Assembly (NCBI RefSeq): GCF_018332655.1
Contig: NZ_BOQL01000038.1
Location: 1 to 64,000, forward strand
DNA length: 64,000 bases
Source: Actinoplanes auranticolor
GTDB taxonomy: Bacteria; Actinomycetota; Actinomycetes; Mycobacteriales; Micromonosporaceae
Direction: 5' to 3'
Below, piece by piece: positions 48,967 to 57,874 of this stretch. The notes beneath the pieces were generated by a model that saw only the letters and a program-made list of their open reading frames with translations, did no database searches and was not told where the DNA came from. The position numbers and the translations under genes are program-made. Numbering within the stretch: the stretch's first letter is position 1; each line of letters begins with the position of its first letter.

Positions 48967-49610
48967 GCCGGTCGGGGGCGGCTCGTCGGCGCCCTGTGCC
49001 CGGACATGAAGTTGACGCTGGAGCTGCCCCCACCCGGACGTCGTCACCGTGGTGACCCGGTCGGCGGACCTGCTGCGTGAGGGTCGTGGGCTGACCCCGA
49101 ATCGCTGTCCGCCTTCACCCGCGCCTGGGCCACCCCTCCCTACCGGCTCCTGTACGACCCCGACCGCTGCCCAAGACGCCTACGCCGCGCCGACACCTGG
49201 TAGCCACTGCCCAGCAGCTCAGACTCCTGCTGTCCCCTTGAGACGGCCGCGGTACTGAGGCGGCTGCGACGACGCCGGCCCGCCGATCGGCGGGCCGGCG
49301 TCGTCGTCGTGGTCGGGTGCCGAGCAGATGACCGGCGTGACCGCCCAGGTCGCCGGCGAAGCGGTCGACCCGGCATCGAGCACCCACGAACTTGCTCACC
49401 GCGATGCCCAGGTTCGGCCCCCAGCGCGGTCACCACCGCTCGGGTGCTGCCGTCCGCTGCCGCCTTCGTACGCCCAATCTCGTTGGTCAGCTGAGCCGCG
49501 CCTTCGTAGACCCGTCACGGGCTCCCGCCGGCGGGACCGCTCAGGGTGCCGCCGGCCGGAGCACCTGCCGAGTCGACCGAGCGCGGTACGCGGGATGAGG
49601 TGCCGTCGCG
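48967..49610. other. gap between convergent PAP2 and GlsB genes
   Basis: No recognisable gene in about 640 bp. The stretch at 49140-49450 has codon-like bias on the minus strand (for example SKFVGARCRVDRFAGDLGGH), but I could not match it to a family. It holds the 40-bp palindrome at 49267-49306. Confidence 0.4.
49267..49306. terminator. 40-bp perfect palindrome, probable bidirectional terminator
   Basis: A 20-bp arm (49267-49286) is followed without a spacer by its exact reverse complement (49287-49306). The arm begins CGACGACGCC and ends GCCCGCCGA. It lies between the convergent PAP2 and GlsB-like genes, where a bidirectional terminator is expected. There is no T-run, but the stem is extremely stable. 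Confidence 0.65.
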
Positions 49611-49883
49611 CTATCGGACCCGGCTGCGGCCCTTGGCGCCGGCAACGATCGCCACGCCGGCCGCAGCGAGGCCGATCTGCAGGGCCAGTTCGATCCAGTC
49701 GATGCCGGGAGTCTCGGCAACGCCGACGGCAGCGGCGATCAAGGTCCCGAGGAACGCGGCGACCACACCGATGACCAGGGTCAGCCAGATCGGGATGTTC
49801 TGCTTGCCGGGGACGACGAGTCGACCCAGTGCGCCGATGATCAGACCAATGATGAGGGCGGTGATGATGCCGGAGATTTCCAC
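49611..49883 (-). CDS. GlsB/YeaQ/YmgE-family stress membrane protein
   Basis: A 90-residue protein with three hydrophobic segments: SGIITALIIGLIIGALGRLV, WLTLVIGVVAAFLGTLIAAA and LALQIGLAAAGVAIVAGA. The spacing and the GRLVVPGKQNIPIW loop are characteristic of the transglycosylase-associated (GlsB/YeaQ/YmgE) family, small inner-membrane proteins linked to stress in several bacteria. The start is GTG at 49883, with GAGGAG 8 nt upstream. Biochemical function is unknown for the family. Confidence 0.92.
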   Translation of the reverse strand: MEISGIITALIIGLIIGALGRLVVPGKQNIPIWLTLVIGVVAAFLGTLIAAAVGVAETPGIDWIELALQIGLAAAGVAIVAGAKGRSRVR

Positions 49884-50039
49884 GCTGTCTGCTCCTCGAG
49901 TATCCGCGTCCGTTGTCGCCCCTCCCTTGCCCGACTCTCTGCATACGTCAAACGCGCCAGGCCGCCGTTCGGGTGCATTGTCATGAGACCGTCACAGTCC
50001 AACGCCTGCGCCGCCGGACCCGGCCGCCCGCATCGCAGC
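49884..50039. other. short intergenic region
   Basis: About 156 bp between the GlsB-like gene and the exchanger gene, both minus strand. It contains the ribosome-binding site of the GlsB-like gene at its left end. No further feature seen. Confidence 0.4.
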
Positions 50040-51080
50040 TCAGGTGGCCAGGACAGCGACGATGGCGGCATAACTGCCCAGCAGCAGGACCCCTTCGAAG
50101 CCCAGGCGGCCCCAGCCCCGGGACTGGCGCACCAGCATCCCGGACAACACCACGGCGGTCATGAACAGCCCGGCCGCGGTGACGAACAGCTCGTCGGCTC
50201 CGGCCGCGTGATACAGCGACCCCCCGCCGAAGGCGACGTCACCGATGACCAAGTTCAGCGCATCCAGGCAGTTGCCGCCGAGGATTGCCGCCACCGCCAG
50301 GGTCAGCGCGCCGCGGCGCACGGCCGCGACCGCCGTAACCGTCTCCGGCAGGGCGTTGACCAGACCCATCAGCACACCACCGACGAACCCGGCGCGCAGA
50401 CCAGTGACCTCGACGATGCCCTCGGCGGCGGTGCCTACCGCCCAGCCGGCCGCAGCGACCGCGACACCGACTCCGGTGAACTGAGCCCACAGCGCCCGTG
50501 TGGAGTGCCGCTCCAGCGGATCCTGCTGTTGCGGGACGTCTGTGCGGGTCTCGCTGGTGTCGACGGCATTCCACATCGGGGTGGCATCCGAGCGGCGCAC
50601 CAGACTGATCCCGCCGAGGTAACAGCCGACCATCACCAGCGACACGGGATGGATACCGGCGACGGTGACGTCCGGTGTGAAGGTCGCCAGCAACGCCAGC
50701 GCGAGCAGGGCGATCAGCAGGCAGCCGAACAGCAGGTTCGACAGCGACGCCGACGCGTGTTCCAGATTCACCCTGCGATAGAAGGCGTCAGCGACCACCA
50801 GAGCGGTGGTCTGCGCGGCGATGCCGCCCACAGCGTTGCTGTAGGCCAGCTGAGGCTGCTCCGCGGCGGCGGTCACCGCCGTCATGACGATGCCGGACAG
50901 CGACGTGGCAAGCCCGAAGAACACCGCCCCGAACAACGCCTCACCCCAGCCGGTGCGATCGGCCAGGGTGTCACCCAGCCCGACCAGACGAATACTCGCC
51001 ACGACCGTCAAGATTCCGGCGATGGCGAACACCGCGACACTGGTCCCCAACGGCCACGGCGTGGCGAACAGATCAGGCAT
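50040..51080 (-). CDS. sodium/calcium exchanger-family membrane protein
   Basis: A 346-residue protein with about ten hydrophobic segments in two halves separated by a cytoplasmic loop (SDATPMWNAVDTSETRTDVP, QQQDPLERHSTR). The CaCA alpha-repeats are recognisable: GWGEALFGAVFFGLATSLSG in the first half, and GFVGGVLMGLVNALPETVTA with AVAAILGGNCLDALNLVIGD in the second. The usual acidic-polar exchange residues (GEALFG-x-TS, NALPET, GNCLDAL) are present. Some canonical residues of Na+/Ca2+ antiporters are altered, so the ion is uncertain. The gene stands alone. Confidence 0.82.
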   Translation of the reverse strand: MPDLFATPWPLGTSVAVFAIAGILTVVASIRLVGLGDTLADRTGWGEALFGAVFFGLATSLSGIVMTAVTAAAEQPQLAYSNAVGGIAAQTTALVVADAFYRRVNLEHASASLSNLLFGCLLIALLALALLATFTPDVTVAGIHPVSLVMVGCYLGGISLVRRSDATPMWNAVDTSETRTDVPQQQDPLERHSTRALWAQFTGVGVAVAAAGWAVGTAAEGIVEVTGLRAGFVGGVLMGLVNALPETVTAVAAVRRGALTLAVAAILGGNCLDALNLVIGDVAFGGGSLYHAAGADELFVTAAGLFMTAVVLSGMLVRQSRGWGRLGFEGVLLLGSYAAIVAVLAT

Positions 51081-51214
51081 GGGCCTGACCGTTACCCGCC
51101 CGACGCGGCGCCAACCCCCACGGCCTACTCCACACCGGCACGGCCAACTCCACCCTTCAATGGGAAGCAGCCTCTAATCAGTGCCCACCACGCCAGATCG
51201 CATGCCGTAGAAGT

Positions 51215-51675
51215 GCGCCGCGCCGGCACGGCGCCAAGGTCGCCTGCGCGGATCCGTCGACCTGGCCGCGGCCGGATGCCGCCCTCGAGATCACCGACGA
51301 CGTCTACGGCCAGGTGACGGTGGCCGCCTGGCACCAGCTGCACCCCAAACAGCGCACCTACCGCGAACCCGGCGGAGCCTTGTCCAATGTTGAGGGCACG
51401 TTGATCCGGCTGCGCGTGTCCCGGCTGCCCGGCCGCCGTGACCGGGAACCGAAGACGGTGTGGCTGTGGTGGCACGGCGACGACCCGGCGAGCCTGGACC
51501 TGAACCGGGTCTGGCGGGCCTATCTGCGCCGGTTCGACATTGAGCACACGTTCCGCTTCGCCAAACAGAGCCTGGGCTGGACCACCCCGAAACTTCGCAC
51601 CCCGGAACAAGCCGACCGGTGGACCTGGCTCATCCTGGCCGCGCTCACCCAGCTGAGCACCGGTTCCATCGTGCT
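51215..51675 (+). mobile_element. DDE transposase C-terminal remnant
   Basis: The frame reads RRHGAKVACADPSTWPRPDA, then TVAAWHQLHPKQRTYREPGG, TVWLWWHGDDPASLDLNRVW and RAYLRRFDIEHTFRFAKQSL then GWTTPKLRTPEQADRWTWLI. The pattern WRAYLRRFDIEHTFRFAKQTLGWTTPKLRTPEQADRW is the C-terminal half of a common actinomycete DDE transposase (IS701/IS4-like; the exact family label is uncertain). The N-terminal half is missing and the frame runs on into the O-methyltransferase gene. The last ~150 bp to 51830 read in another frame as RLEEYRLAQHRYGVKLGQGR, unidentified. Confidence 0.75.
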
Positions 51676-51886
51676 GGCCGGGACCGCCACCATCCTGGCC
51701 ATCCGGCGATCCCCGGCTGGCACGCCGATCCGGTCGACCCAGGAGGAGACGGACGACGAGATGGTCCGCGTCTGGAGGAATACCGGCTGGCCCAGCACCG
51801 CTACGGCGTCAAGCTCGGCCAGGGACGCTGAGGCCGGACGGCCGCGCCCGCCGCGCTCCACGGGTCGCTCTGCGACAATGCGAGAC

Positions 51887-52465
51887 GTGGATGACCGGCT
51901 TCGCACCCTGCTGTCCGAACTGTTCGAGCAGGGCCGTGCGCACGACACGGCCGAGCCGGACCGGCGGCGCCGCCTGCGGAACCTGGAGCCGGCGACCGCC
52001 GCCCTGCTCACGCTGGTCCTGCGGATCGCCCGCGCCCGCGACATCGTCGAGATCGGCACATCGAACGGATATTCCGCAATCTGGCTGGCCGCCGCCGCCC
52101 GGGACACCGGCGGGCACGTGACCACCGTCGACGTCGAGGAATGGCCGGGCGTCGTGGAGAACCTCGACCGGGCGGCGGTGAGCGTCCAGCGAGAGATCGC
52201 AGACGGCGGACGCTTCTTGGTCGGCCGCGCGAACGCCAGCGTCGACCTGCTGTTCCTGGACGCCGAACGCGTCGAGTACACACGCTGGTGGCCACACCCC
52301 GCCCGTGTCCTGCGCCCGGGCGGCTTGCTGGCCATCGACAACGTGCTTTCCCATCCGGACGAGGTGGCCGGTGTTCTGCGCCTGATCGCTGCGGACGGAC
52401 GCTTCGCCGCGGAGACCGTGGCGGTCGGCAAGGGGCTGCACCTGGCCTACTTGCAAGCCTCGTAG
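51887..52465 (+). CDS. O-methyltransferase-like SAM-dependent methyltransferase
   Basis: A 192-residue class I methyltransferase of the Methyltransf_24/COMT-like type: RNLEPATAALLTLVLRIARA, motif I ARDIVEIGTSNGYSAIWLAA, the acidic loop HVTTVDVEEWPG, motif with VDLLFLDAERVEYTRWWPHP (metal- or substrate-binding Asp), and LRPGGLLAIDNVLSHPDEVA. GTG at 51887 gives the usual N-terminus (MDDRLRTLL), with GACAAT 7 nt upstream compatible with leaderless start; ATG at 51878 is an alternative. The frame upstream is the transposase remnant. Substrate unknown. Confidence 0.85.
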   Translation: MDDRLRTLLSELFEQGRAHDTAEPDRRRRLRNLEPATAALLTLVLRIARARDIVEIGTSNGYSAIWLAAAARDTGGHVTTVDVEEWPGVVENLDRAAVSVQREIADGGRFLVGRANASVDLLFLDAERVEYTRWWPHPARVLRPGGLLAIDNVLSHPDEVAGVLRLIAADGRFAAETVAVGKGLHLAYLQAS

Positions 52466-52908
52466 TCACCAAGCGGCCAGGCACGCCTGCATGACGGCGC
52501 TGCATGACCGTCCGGCACACCGCTGCGGCCGCCTGGAGGGCCACTTGACTGCCCAAGCTGGTGAGGTGCGACATCCACAACGGATCGGGACCCGCTCCTG
52601 CGTCGCTCGTTCGATGCGGCGGCTCGCCGCATCGAGCCATGACGACTTCATCCGGGTGCAGCAAGACAGCAGGCTGATCCGAAGTACCTCAACGACTGGC
52701 ACAACAGGCAGGACGGCGTGACCCGCTGGACGTAGTGGCGCAGCCGATCGAGTCATGTCCGCGATCGAGGCGCCCGCAGCGTAGGTCTTCACCGACTTGG
52801 TTTCGCCGAGGCGGATGCGGATCTCATGAGCGCCGACGAGACGGATCCGTGTGGGGGCCATGCTTCCACCGTAGGGCCGCGAAGACCCGGCAGACGTGGA
52901 TGCACAGG
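52466..52908. other. gap with unidentified coding remnants
   Basis: About 440 bp between the methyltransferase and the amidohydrolase. On the minus strand APTRIRLVGAHEIRIRLGET (from 52858) resembles the start of a small AlpA/MerR-like DNA-binding protein that is then lost. On the plus strand QADPKYLNDWHNRQDGVTRW ends at a stop near 52735. No intact gene is present. Confidence 0.35.
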
Positions 52909-54357
52909 CTAGGGGAAGAGGGTGCGTTTAACTCCTGCGGCTTCGAAGAGGTGGTCGCGGGACGCCTCAAGATCGCCACGGAGGCGGGACAGGTCCACGT
53001 CGAGCAGCGTCCCCTTCCACTTGCGAATCTTGCCGCCCACGATCACGGTCTCCACGTTGGTGCGGTCCATCAGCGTCACCACGGCCCCGGGCACGCTGTT
53101 CATCGGCGCGGTGTTCAGCGCGGTCCCGTCCAGGAGCACGATGTCCGCCTCCTTTCCGGGCGTGAGTGAGCCGGTGCGGCCGCCCAGACGCAGATGCTCG
53201 GCGCCGTTGACGGTGGCGAAACGCAGCACGTCGCGGTCGAGGAGCAACTCCGGAGTGCCCGACACCGGCGTCGGCCAGAAATTTTGCGGCGTGAGATCAC
53301 CCTGGTCGAAGACCATCTGATTGACCAGCATGCGCTGCAGCGTCATGGTGGAGCGCATCAACGTGAACGGGTCGGCGGCCATCGTGGTCTCGACATCGGA
53401 GCTGAGCGACGGCTCGAGGCCGAACTTCTGCATCGTCAGCAGCGGTGGTGTGCCGTGCCGCATGGCCATCTCGATCGGGACGGCGAGCGACACCCTGGTA
53501 CCCGCGTCGCGGACCGCGGGCCACACCGTGTCGGTCACGTCGGTCATGTGAATGAGCAGCACGTCCGGGCCGAAGCCGAGGTCGGCGCCGGTGCCACCGC
53601 CACCGCGGGCGAGGTCCTCCAGTGTCGACCGCATCATCATCGAGAATGCGTGCGCGGCGATGAGCAGGTCCAGGTCCCGGGCGATCGTCCAGGTGGCGGT
53701 GATGGCTTCGTGACCGTAGGCGATCTCGCCGCCCATCACCATGGTCACCAGTTGGTCGTCCGAGGAGAAGTACTGCTCCCGGAGACGGTGGACGTCCTGC
53801 GGGAACCGCGACTCGGGGCGGCCGTCGCCCGGCCAGTAGCCGAAGGCGGCTCGCGCGCCGGCGTCGGTAAGCGCCTGGAATGCGGCGTCACTGTGCTCTG
53901 GGGTGTGGTGGATCTGCGACGTGTCGAGCACTGTCGTGACTCCGGCGTCGAGCTGGGCCAGCCGACCGTAGAGCATGTTGATGTGCACGTCTTGCGGCCG
54001 GTACGCCGGGGCGAAGCGGCCGATGATGTGGTCCATGTAGGACGGATCGGCACTGGGTGAGCCGGAACCGTCGTTGAACAGCAGTCCGTTGGGCAGGAAC
54101 GCACGCAGCCCGGTCTCGAACAGATGGTGGTGAGTGTCCACGAAACCGGGCATGACCACGCGCCCGCGAGCGTCGATGACGTCCGCGTCCGGTACGTCGA
54201 GACCCGGGCCGACCGCAGCGATTCTGCTGCCCTCGACCAGCACGTCGGCGACGTCGAAGTTGCCGACGGCCGGGTCCATCGACATCACGGCCCCGCCGCG
54301 GATCAAGTAGCGGCGTCCGGATTGTCCGGAGTCGATCGGCTGCGGGATGTCAGGCAC
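52909..54357 (-). CDS. metal-dependent amidohydrolase (TrzA/AtzA-like deaminase family)
   Basis: A 482-residue protein of the amidohydrolase superfamily. The beta-sandwich N-terminal part (YLIRGGAVMSMDPAVGNFDV) is followed by the metal motif GFVDTHHHLFETGLRAFLPN, then LLIAAHAFSMMMRST, VLLIHMTDVTDTVWP (His ligands 3 and 4), and the Asp ligand in FGLEPSLSSDVETTM. The C-terminal beta strand KEADIVLLDGTALNTAPMNS completes the fold. This order fits aminohydrolases acting on nucleobase-like or chlorinated s-triazine-like rings. Start GTG at 54357 with GGGGAG upstream. No partner gene; substrate unknown. Confidence 0.9.
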   Translation of the reverse strand: MPDIPQPIDSGQSGRRYLIRGGAVMSMDPAVGNFDVADVLVEGSRIAAVGPGLDVPDADVIDARGRVVMPGFVDTHHHLFETGLRAFLPNGLLFNDGSGSPSADPSYMDHIIGRFAPAYRPQDVHINMLYGRLAQLDAGVTTVLDTSQIHHTPEHSDAAFQALTDAGARAAFGYWPGDGRPESRFPQDVHRLREQYFSSDDQLVTMVMGGEIAYGHEAITATWTIARDLDLLIAAHAFSMMMRSTLEDLARGGGGTGADLGFGPDVLLIHMTDVTDTVWPAVRDAGTRVSLAVPIEMAMRHGTPPLLTMQKFGLEPSLSSDVETTMAADPFTLMRSTMTLQRMLVNQMVFDQGDLTPQNFWPTPVSGTPELLLDRDVLRFATVNGAEHLRLGGRTGSLTPGKEADIVLLDGTALNTAPMNSVPGAVVTLMDRTNVETVIVGGKIRKWKGTLLDVDLSRLRGDLEASRDHLFEAAGVKRTLFP

Positions 54358-54639
54358 AGGAACTCCCCAGAGTGTGGCTGTTCAAGAGGGCCTGCGATGC
54401 GCCAGGGCGGCTGCTCGACTGTATGACGTCCATGGATGAAGCTTCATGCACCGGTGGACGCGGCACCACCTTGAGTGCTCAGCATTGCCCTGAAAGCCAC
54501 CGTCAGCGCGACCCTCTTGCTCACTGCTGGTCCCTCACAGGTGTTGACGCGGATCACTCAAGACTTGGGAGACGCGGCAGCCGGGACGACAGCCCCCATC
54601 GGACGATCACTCCGGGCGACGACGGTACGAAATCGCCGC

Positions 54640-55263
54640 TCAGATCACACCGGCCCGCAACGCGAACGCCACGGCGTGTGGCCGGTTGCGCAGATCGAAA
54701 CGCCTGGTCACAGCGGAGACGACTTTCTTCACGGTGCGCTCCGAGTAGCACAGTTTGCTGGCGATGTCGCCGGTGTCGAAGCCTTCCGCGAGCAGGCGGA
54801 GCACGTCGATCTCGCGAGGTGTCAGTCCGGCGGCGCCCAGACCGTACGGCCCCGAAGGCTCCTGCCGCAGATGCCGGACATGCCGCACCAGGTCGCCGAG
54901 CAGCTTCGGCGGCATCATGCCTCCCCCGGCGACCGCGACCTGGACGCTGCGCGCCAGCAGCTCGGCGGTGACCGAGCGCAGGGGCAGGACGGTGACCACC
55001 CGGCACTCCACCGCGAGGAGCAGTTCAGCCTCGCTGAGTTCGTCGACGAGCAGGACGACCGGTACGCCGATCTTTCGAGCCGCCTCCCGCAGCCGTGCGA
55101 CGACGCCGGTGGTGAGCCGTTCCGCGCTGACCACGATCACCTGGGCCTCGTGGAGCCGGCCGTCCGGCAGGACCGCGAAGCCGGACTGTGCGTCGAGATA
55201 GGTGACCAGCCCCGCCCGGCTCAGGGGGATGTCACCGCAGACGGCGATCCGGGTCTGCTCCAC
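54640..55263 (-). CDS. LuxR-type transcriptional regulator without receiver aspartate
   Basis: A 207-residue protein with a receiver-like N-terminal half (IAVCGDIPLSRAGLVTYLDA, VIVVSAERLTTGVVAR) in which the region expected for the phospho-acceptor has no clear Asp, so it may not be phosphorylated. The C-terminal LuxR domain (residues 145-205) is intact: GLTPREIDVLRLLAEGFDTG, then DIASKLCYSERTVKKVVSAV. It resembles regulators found near actinomycete antibiotic or bacteriocin genes. Start is GTG at 55263. No paired kinase is nearby. The 54358-54639 gap contains nothing that I can identify. Confidence 0.85.
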   Translation of the reverse strand: MEQTRIAVCGDIPLSRAGLVTYLDAQSGFAVLPDGRLHEAQVIVVSAERLTTGVVARLREAARKIGVPVVLLVDELSEAELLLAVECRVVTVLPLRSVTAELLARSVQVAVAGGGMMPPKLLGDLVRHVRHLRQEPSGPYGLGAAGLTPREIDVLRLLAEGFDTGDIASKLCYSERTVKKVVSAVTRRFDLRNRPHAVAFALRAGVI

Positions 55264-55388
55264 TGCCGTTCCTTTCCGGTCCTGCCGGTACTCCCGACAC
55301 GGCAGGACCTTCCCGCAGAAATGTCCGACAGGACCGCCTCCTTGAACAGGAGCGCCGGCTTCGCCGTCCGACGGTCACACCGGAGGAC

Positions 55389-56153
55389 TCAGAGCGTGAA
55401 GAGCCGGTAGTGCGCGACGGTCGTGAAGCCCATCCGCCGGTAGACCGGCTCCCCCAGCCGGCTGGCCTGCAGCGTCACCATCGGCAGGTTCCGCCTGCCC
55501 GCCTCGGCGACGGCGGCAGCGGTCAGGGCTGCACCGATTCCCCGGCGCCGGTGGGCCTCGGTGGTACTGACGAGATAGATGCCGCCCACCCCGGCCCGGT
55601 CCAGCAACGCGCTGGTGCCGACGACCTCGCCGTCGACACGGCCGGCGAACCGGACGAGGTGCGCCGGTGTCTCGGCGTGCCCGGCCTCCATGGCCAGGCT
55701 CGCCTCTTGCTGGTCGGGGGCGACACCCATCGACGGGGCGTACGTGCTGACCCATTCCCGCAGGCCGGCGGCCGGCACCGTCTCGATGGTGAGGCCCGGC
55801 ACCGCGCGCTGGTCCGGCACGGCGTCCACCCGGGCGGCCATCACCGGCATCGTGGCGACCTGTGTGCCGCCCGCGGCCACCAGGTCGTCGGCGAGCCCCG
55901 GATAGCTGTCCTCGCCGATCCACCACGTCGACGGCAGGTCACCGAACGACGCGGCCAGCGACCTCGCCCGCGCGAAGCCGCCCCGGGCGACGCGCAGAAC
56001 GCCGTTGAGCAGCGGGTGTGCGACACCACTGCGATACATGGTCACGTCGGGGTCGTCCAACCGATACAGGTGACCGTAGCCGAGCCAGTAGTGCCGGTTG
56101 TTCAGCAGCTGAGGCGGGGTATCGCAGACGTCATAGGTCGTGCTCGGCGTCAT
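55389..56153 (-). CDS. GNAT-family acetyltransferase
   Basis: A 254-residue protein. The C-terminal GNAT domain is clear: YLVSTTEAHRRRGIGAALTA (acetyl-CoA loop RRRGIG), AAVAEAGRRNLPMVTLQASR and GEPVYRRMGFTTVAHYRLFT. The N-terminal ~110 residues (NNRHYWLGYGHLYRLDDPDV, WWIGEDSYPGLADDLV) look like a degenerate first GNAT-like half, so it may be a tandem GNAT. The frame is open to 56417, but MTPSTTYDVC at 56153 begins the conserved part. It follows the ECF sigma gene by about 100 bp on the same strand. The substrate is unknown. Confidence 0.85.
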   Translation of the reverse strand: MTPSTTYDVCDTPPQLLNNRHYWLGYGHLYRLDDPDVTMYRSGVAHPLLNGVLRVARGGFARARSLAASFGDLPSTWWIGEDSYPGLADDLVAAGGTQVATMPVMAARVDAVPDQRAVPGLTIETVPAAGLREWVSTYAPSMGVAPDQQEASLAMEAGHAETPAHLVRFAGRVDGEVVGTSALLDRAGVGGIYLVSTTEAHRRRGIGAALTAAAVAEAGRRNLPMVTLQASRLGEPVYRRMGFTTVAHYRLFTL

Positions 56154-56250
56154 CACCACTCCCGATGTCCGAGGTGCGGTCCGGAGGGCTCCGGAGGTGT
56201 CCCGGGCAAGATGCGTGGCGCCGCGGAAAGTGCGGAACCGGCTCAGTGAC

Positions 56251-57165
56251 CTACATCTCAGCCGGTTGTAGCCGCCGGTAGGCAAGGCGAAGACGACGGG
56301 TACGCCCCTCCACGATGTCATGCAGCCAGACGAGTCCCGGAGGACAATGAGCCGGGTCGTGTCTTGGATTGAGGAAGTCGGTTTCCCAGACCATGACATC
56401 CCCACTGACGACGACATCGCGGACGCGTTTCCCCACGCCCGCGTGATGCGTGTACTCCATCATCCCGAGAATGGACCGCACGTCACCGACGGGACGGCCG
56501 GACATGAGGATCTCCGCATCGGGCTGAAAGACATCCGTGACGTGCCGGGCGAAGTCGCCCCGCTCCCCCGCAGCGACCGTGGCTTCGGCATCTCGACGAG
56601 CGCTCACATCCGCGGCACGCGCATCCGCGTACGCGGCGGAAGCCGCCTCCCGCAGCGCGTGCCGGAGCGCGGATCTGCCGTCCCGCAGCCGGCTGCGGAC
56701 GGTGGAGACCGGCACCGCGCAGACCTCGGCGATGGCGGTGTACGAGGAGTGCTCGGTGAAGTAGCGCAGCACGGTGACCTCCCGCGTCGGCCCGGGAAGA
56801 GCGGCCAGCGCGTGCCGTACCCAGTCCCGCGTCACGGCCCGGTGAAGAATCTCGTCGGCGCCGCTCTCAGCGGCCAGCAGCGGCTCCGGGTCGGCGACCG
56901 GAACGGCCCGCGGCGAGCGCCGCAGCATCCGGCAGTTGTTACGCACGATCGCCCGCAACCAGGGGCCCGCCGCCGCCGGATCGCGCAACGTGGCCATCTT
57001 GCCCAACGCGGTGAGCACGGCGTCCTGCACCACGTCGTCCGCCTCGCCGACGGGACCGAGCATCGCGATCGCGACAGCCCGCATACCGGCCAGGTGCTCC
57101 CCGATGAGCAACGCGAACGCGTCGTCGTCGCCACGCCGTGCAGCCTCAGCAAGGTCGATCGTCAC
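56251..57165 (-). CDS. ECF sigma factor with SnoaL-like C-terminal domain
   Basis: A 304-residue RNA polymerase sigma factor. Region 2 (residues 1-80: LAEAARRGDDDAFALLIGEH, VGEADDVVQDAVLTALGKMA with DDVVQD) and region 4 (residues 110-160: LPGPTREVTVLRYFTEHSSY, TAIAEVCAVPVSTVRSRLRD) are clear. The C-terminal ~120 residues (HVTDVFQPDAEILMSGRPVG, YTHHAGVGKRVRDVV) form a SnoaL-like domain as in ECF41/SigG-type sigma factors, where it modulates activity in place of an anti-sigma factor. Start GTG at 57165. No anti-sigma gene is present, fitting this type. Confidence 0.9.
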   Translation of the reverse strand: MTIDLAEAARRGDDDAFALLIGEHLAGMRAVAIAMLGPVGEADDVVQDAVLTALGKMATLRDPAAAGPWLRAIVRNNCRMLRRSPRAVPVADPEPLLAAESGADEILHRAVTRDWVRHALAALPGPTREVTVLRYFTEHSSYTAIAEVCAVPVSTVRSRLRDGRSALRHALREAASAAYADARAADVSARRDAEATVAAGERGDFARHVTDVFQPDAEILMSGRPVGDVRSILGMMEYTHHAGVGKRVRDVVVSGDVMVWETDFLNPRHDPAHCPPGLVWLHDIVEGRTRRLRLAYRRLQPAEM

Positions 57166-57307
57166 CGCGCCGACGGTACCCCGGCCACGTGACGGTGAAC
57201 ACCGAACACATCGACAGCGCCGCATTGCGGCACCGTTCAACTCACCCAACAAGGACAAGTTCAACCGCAAGTCCGGACAGCCTCGCGGCAGCTGCGGCGA
57301 ATACCCG

Positions 57308-57874
57308 TTGAGACTGCCAGTTGCCAGCACCCCCAGTTGCGGGGCGTTCGAGCACATCATCGACCTCTACATCAGTCGCAACCCGGTGCAGTTCTCGCTC
57401 GTGGTCGAACTCGCCTCACCAGTCTCGGCACAGCAGTTGGAGCGCGCGCTCGCGTATCTCCAGAAGACGCATCCGCTGCTCGCCGCCAGTATCGATCGCA
57501 CCGGCGACCGCCCGGCATTCCGTGCGGCGACCGAGCCGATCCCGGTCCGGGAGGTTCACCGGGCCGACTGGCGCGAAGCGGCAGCGGAGGAGCAGACGCG
57601 CCCCCTCGATGCCGACGGGAGTCCCCTGGCGCGCGCAACGCTGGTGAGCGACGCTTCCGGTGATCAGGGAACCGCCGTCCTCCTGACGTTCTCTCACCAG
57701 ATCGCCGACGGACGCGGCGCGCTCCGCGCCGCGGTGCCGCCCTCTGTCCGCTCAACTGCCGCCGCACTGGTTGGTGGGCTGGGACCCGCGGAACCTGGCG
57801 TTCTCGAAGGCGAGGACTCCGCCGTCGTCGGCCGCCAGCCAGTCCCGGCCTTCGCGAACGCCGTGGCGTTCTGA
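57308..57874 (+). pseudogene. truncated condensation-type acyltransferase
   Basis: From a TTG at 57308 the frame reads RLPVASTPSCGAFEHIIDLY, LVVELASPVSAQQLERALAY, LQKTHPLLAASIDRTGDRPA and LTFSHQIADGRGALRAA, the N-terminal half of a condensation/PapA-like domain with its HxxxDG motif (HQIADG). After about 57730 the sequence is no longer domain-like and the frame ends, so about two thirds of the ~420-residue domain is missing. No ribosome-binding site is obvious. It could have been a stand-alone acyltransferase. Confidence 0.6.

Noticed and set aside
57308..57874. Possible NRPS condensation domain pointing to an antibiotic cluster with the AfsR regulator
   Set aside because: Only one third of one domain exists and no adenylation, carrier or tailoring genes are nearby; no biosynthetic cluster can be claimed in this window.
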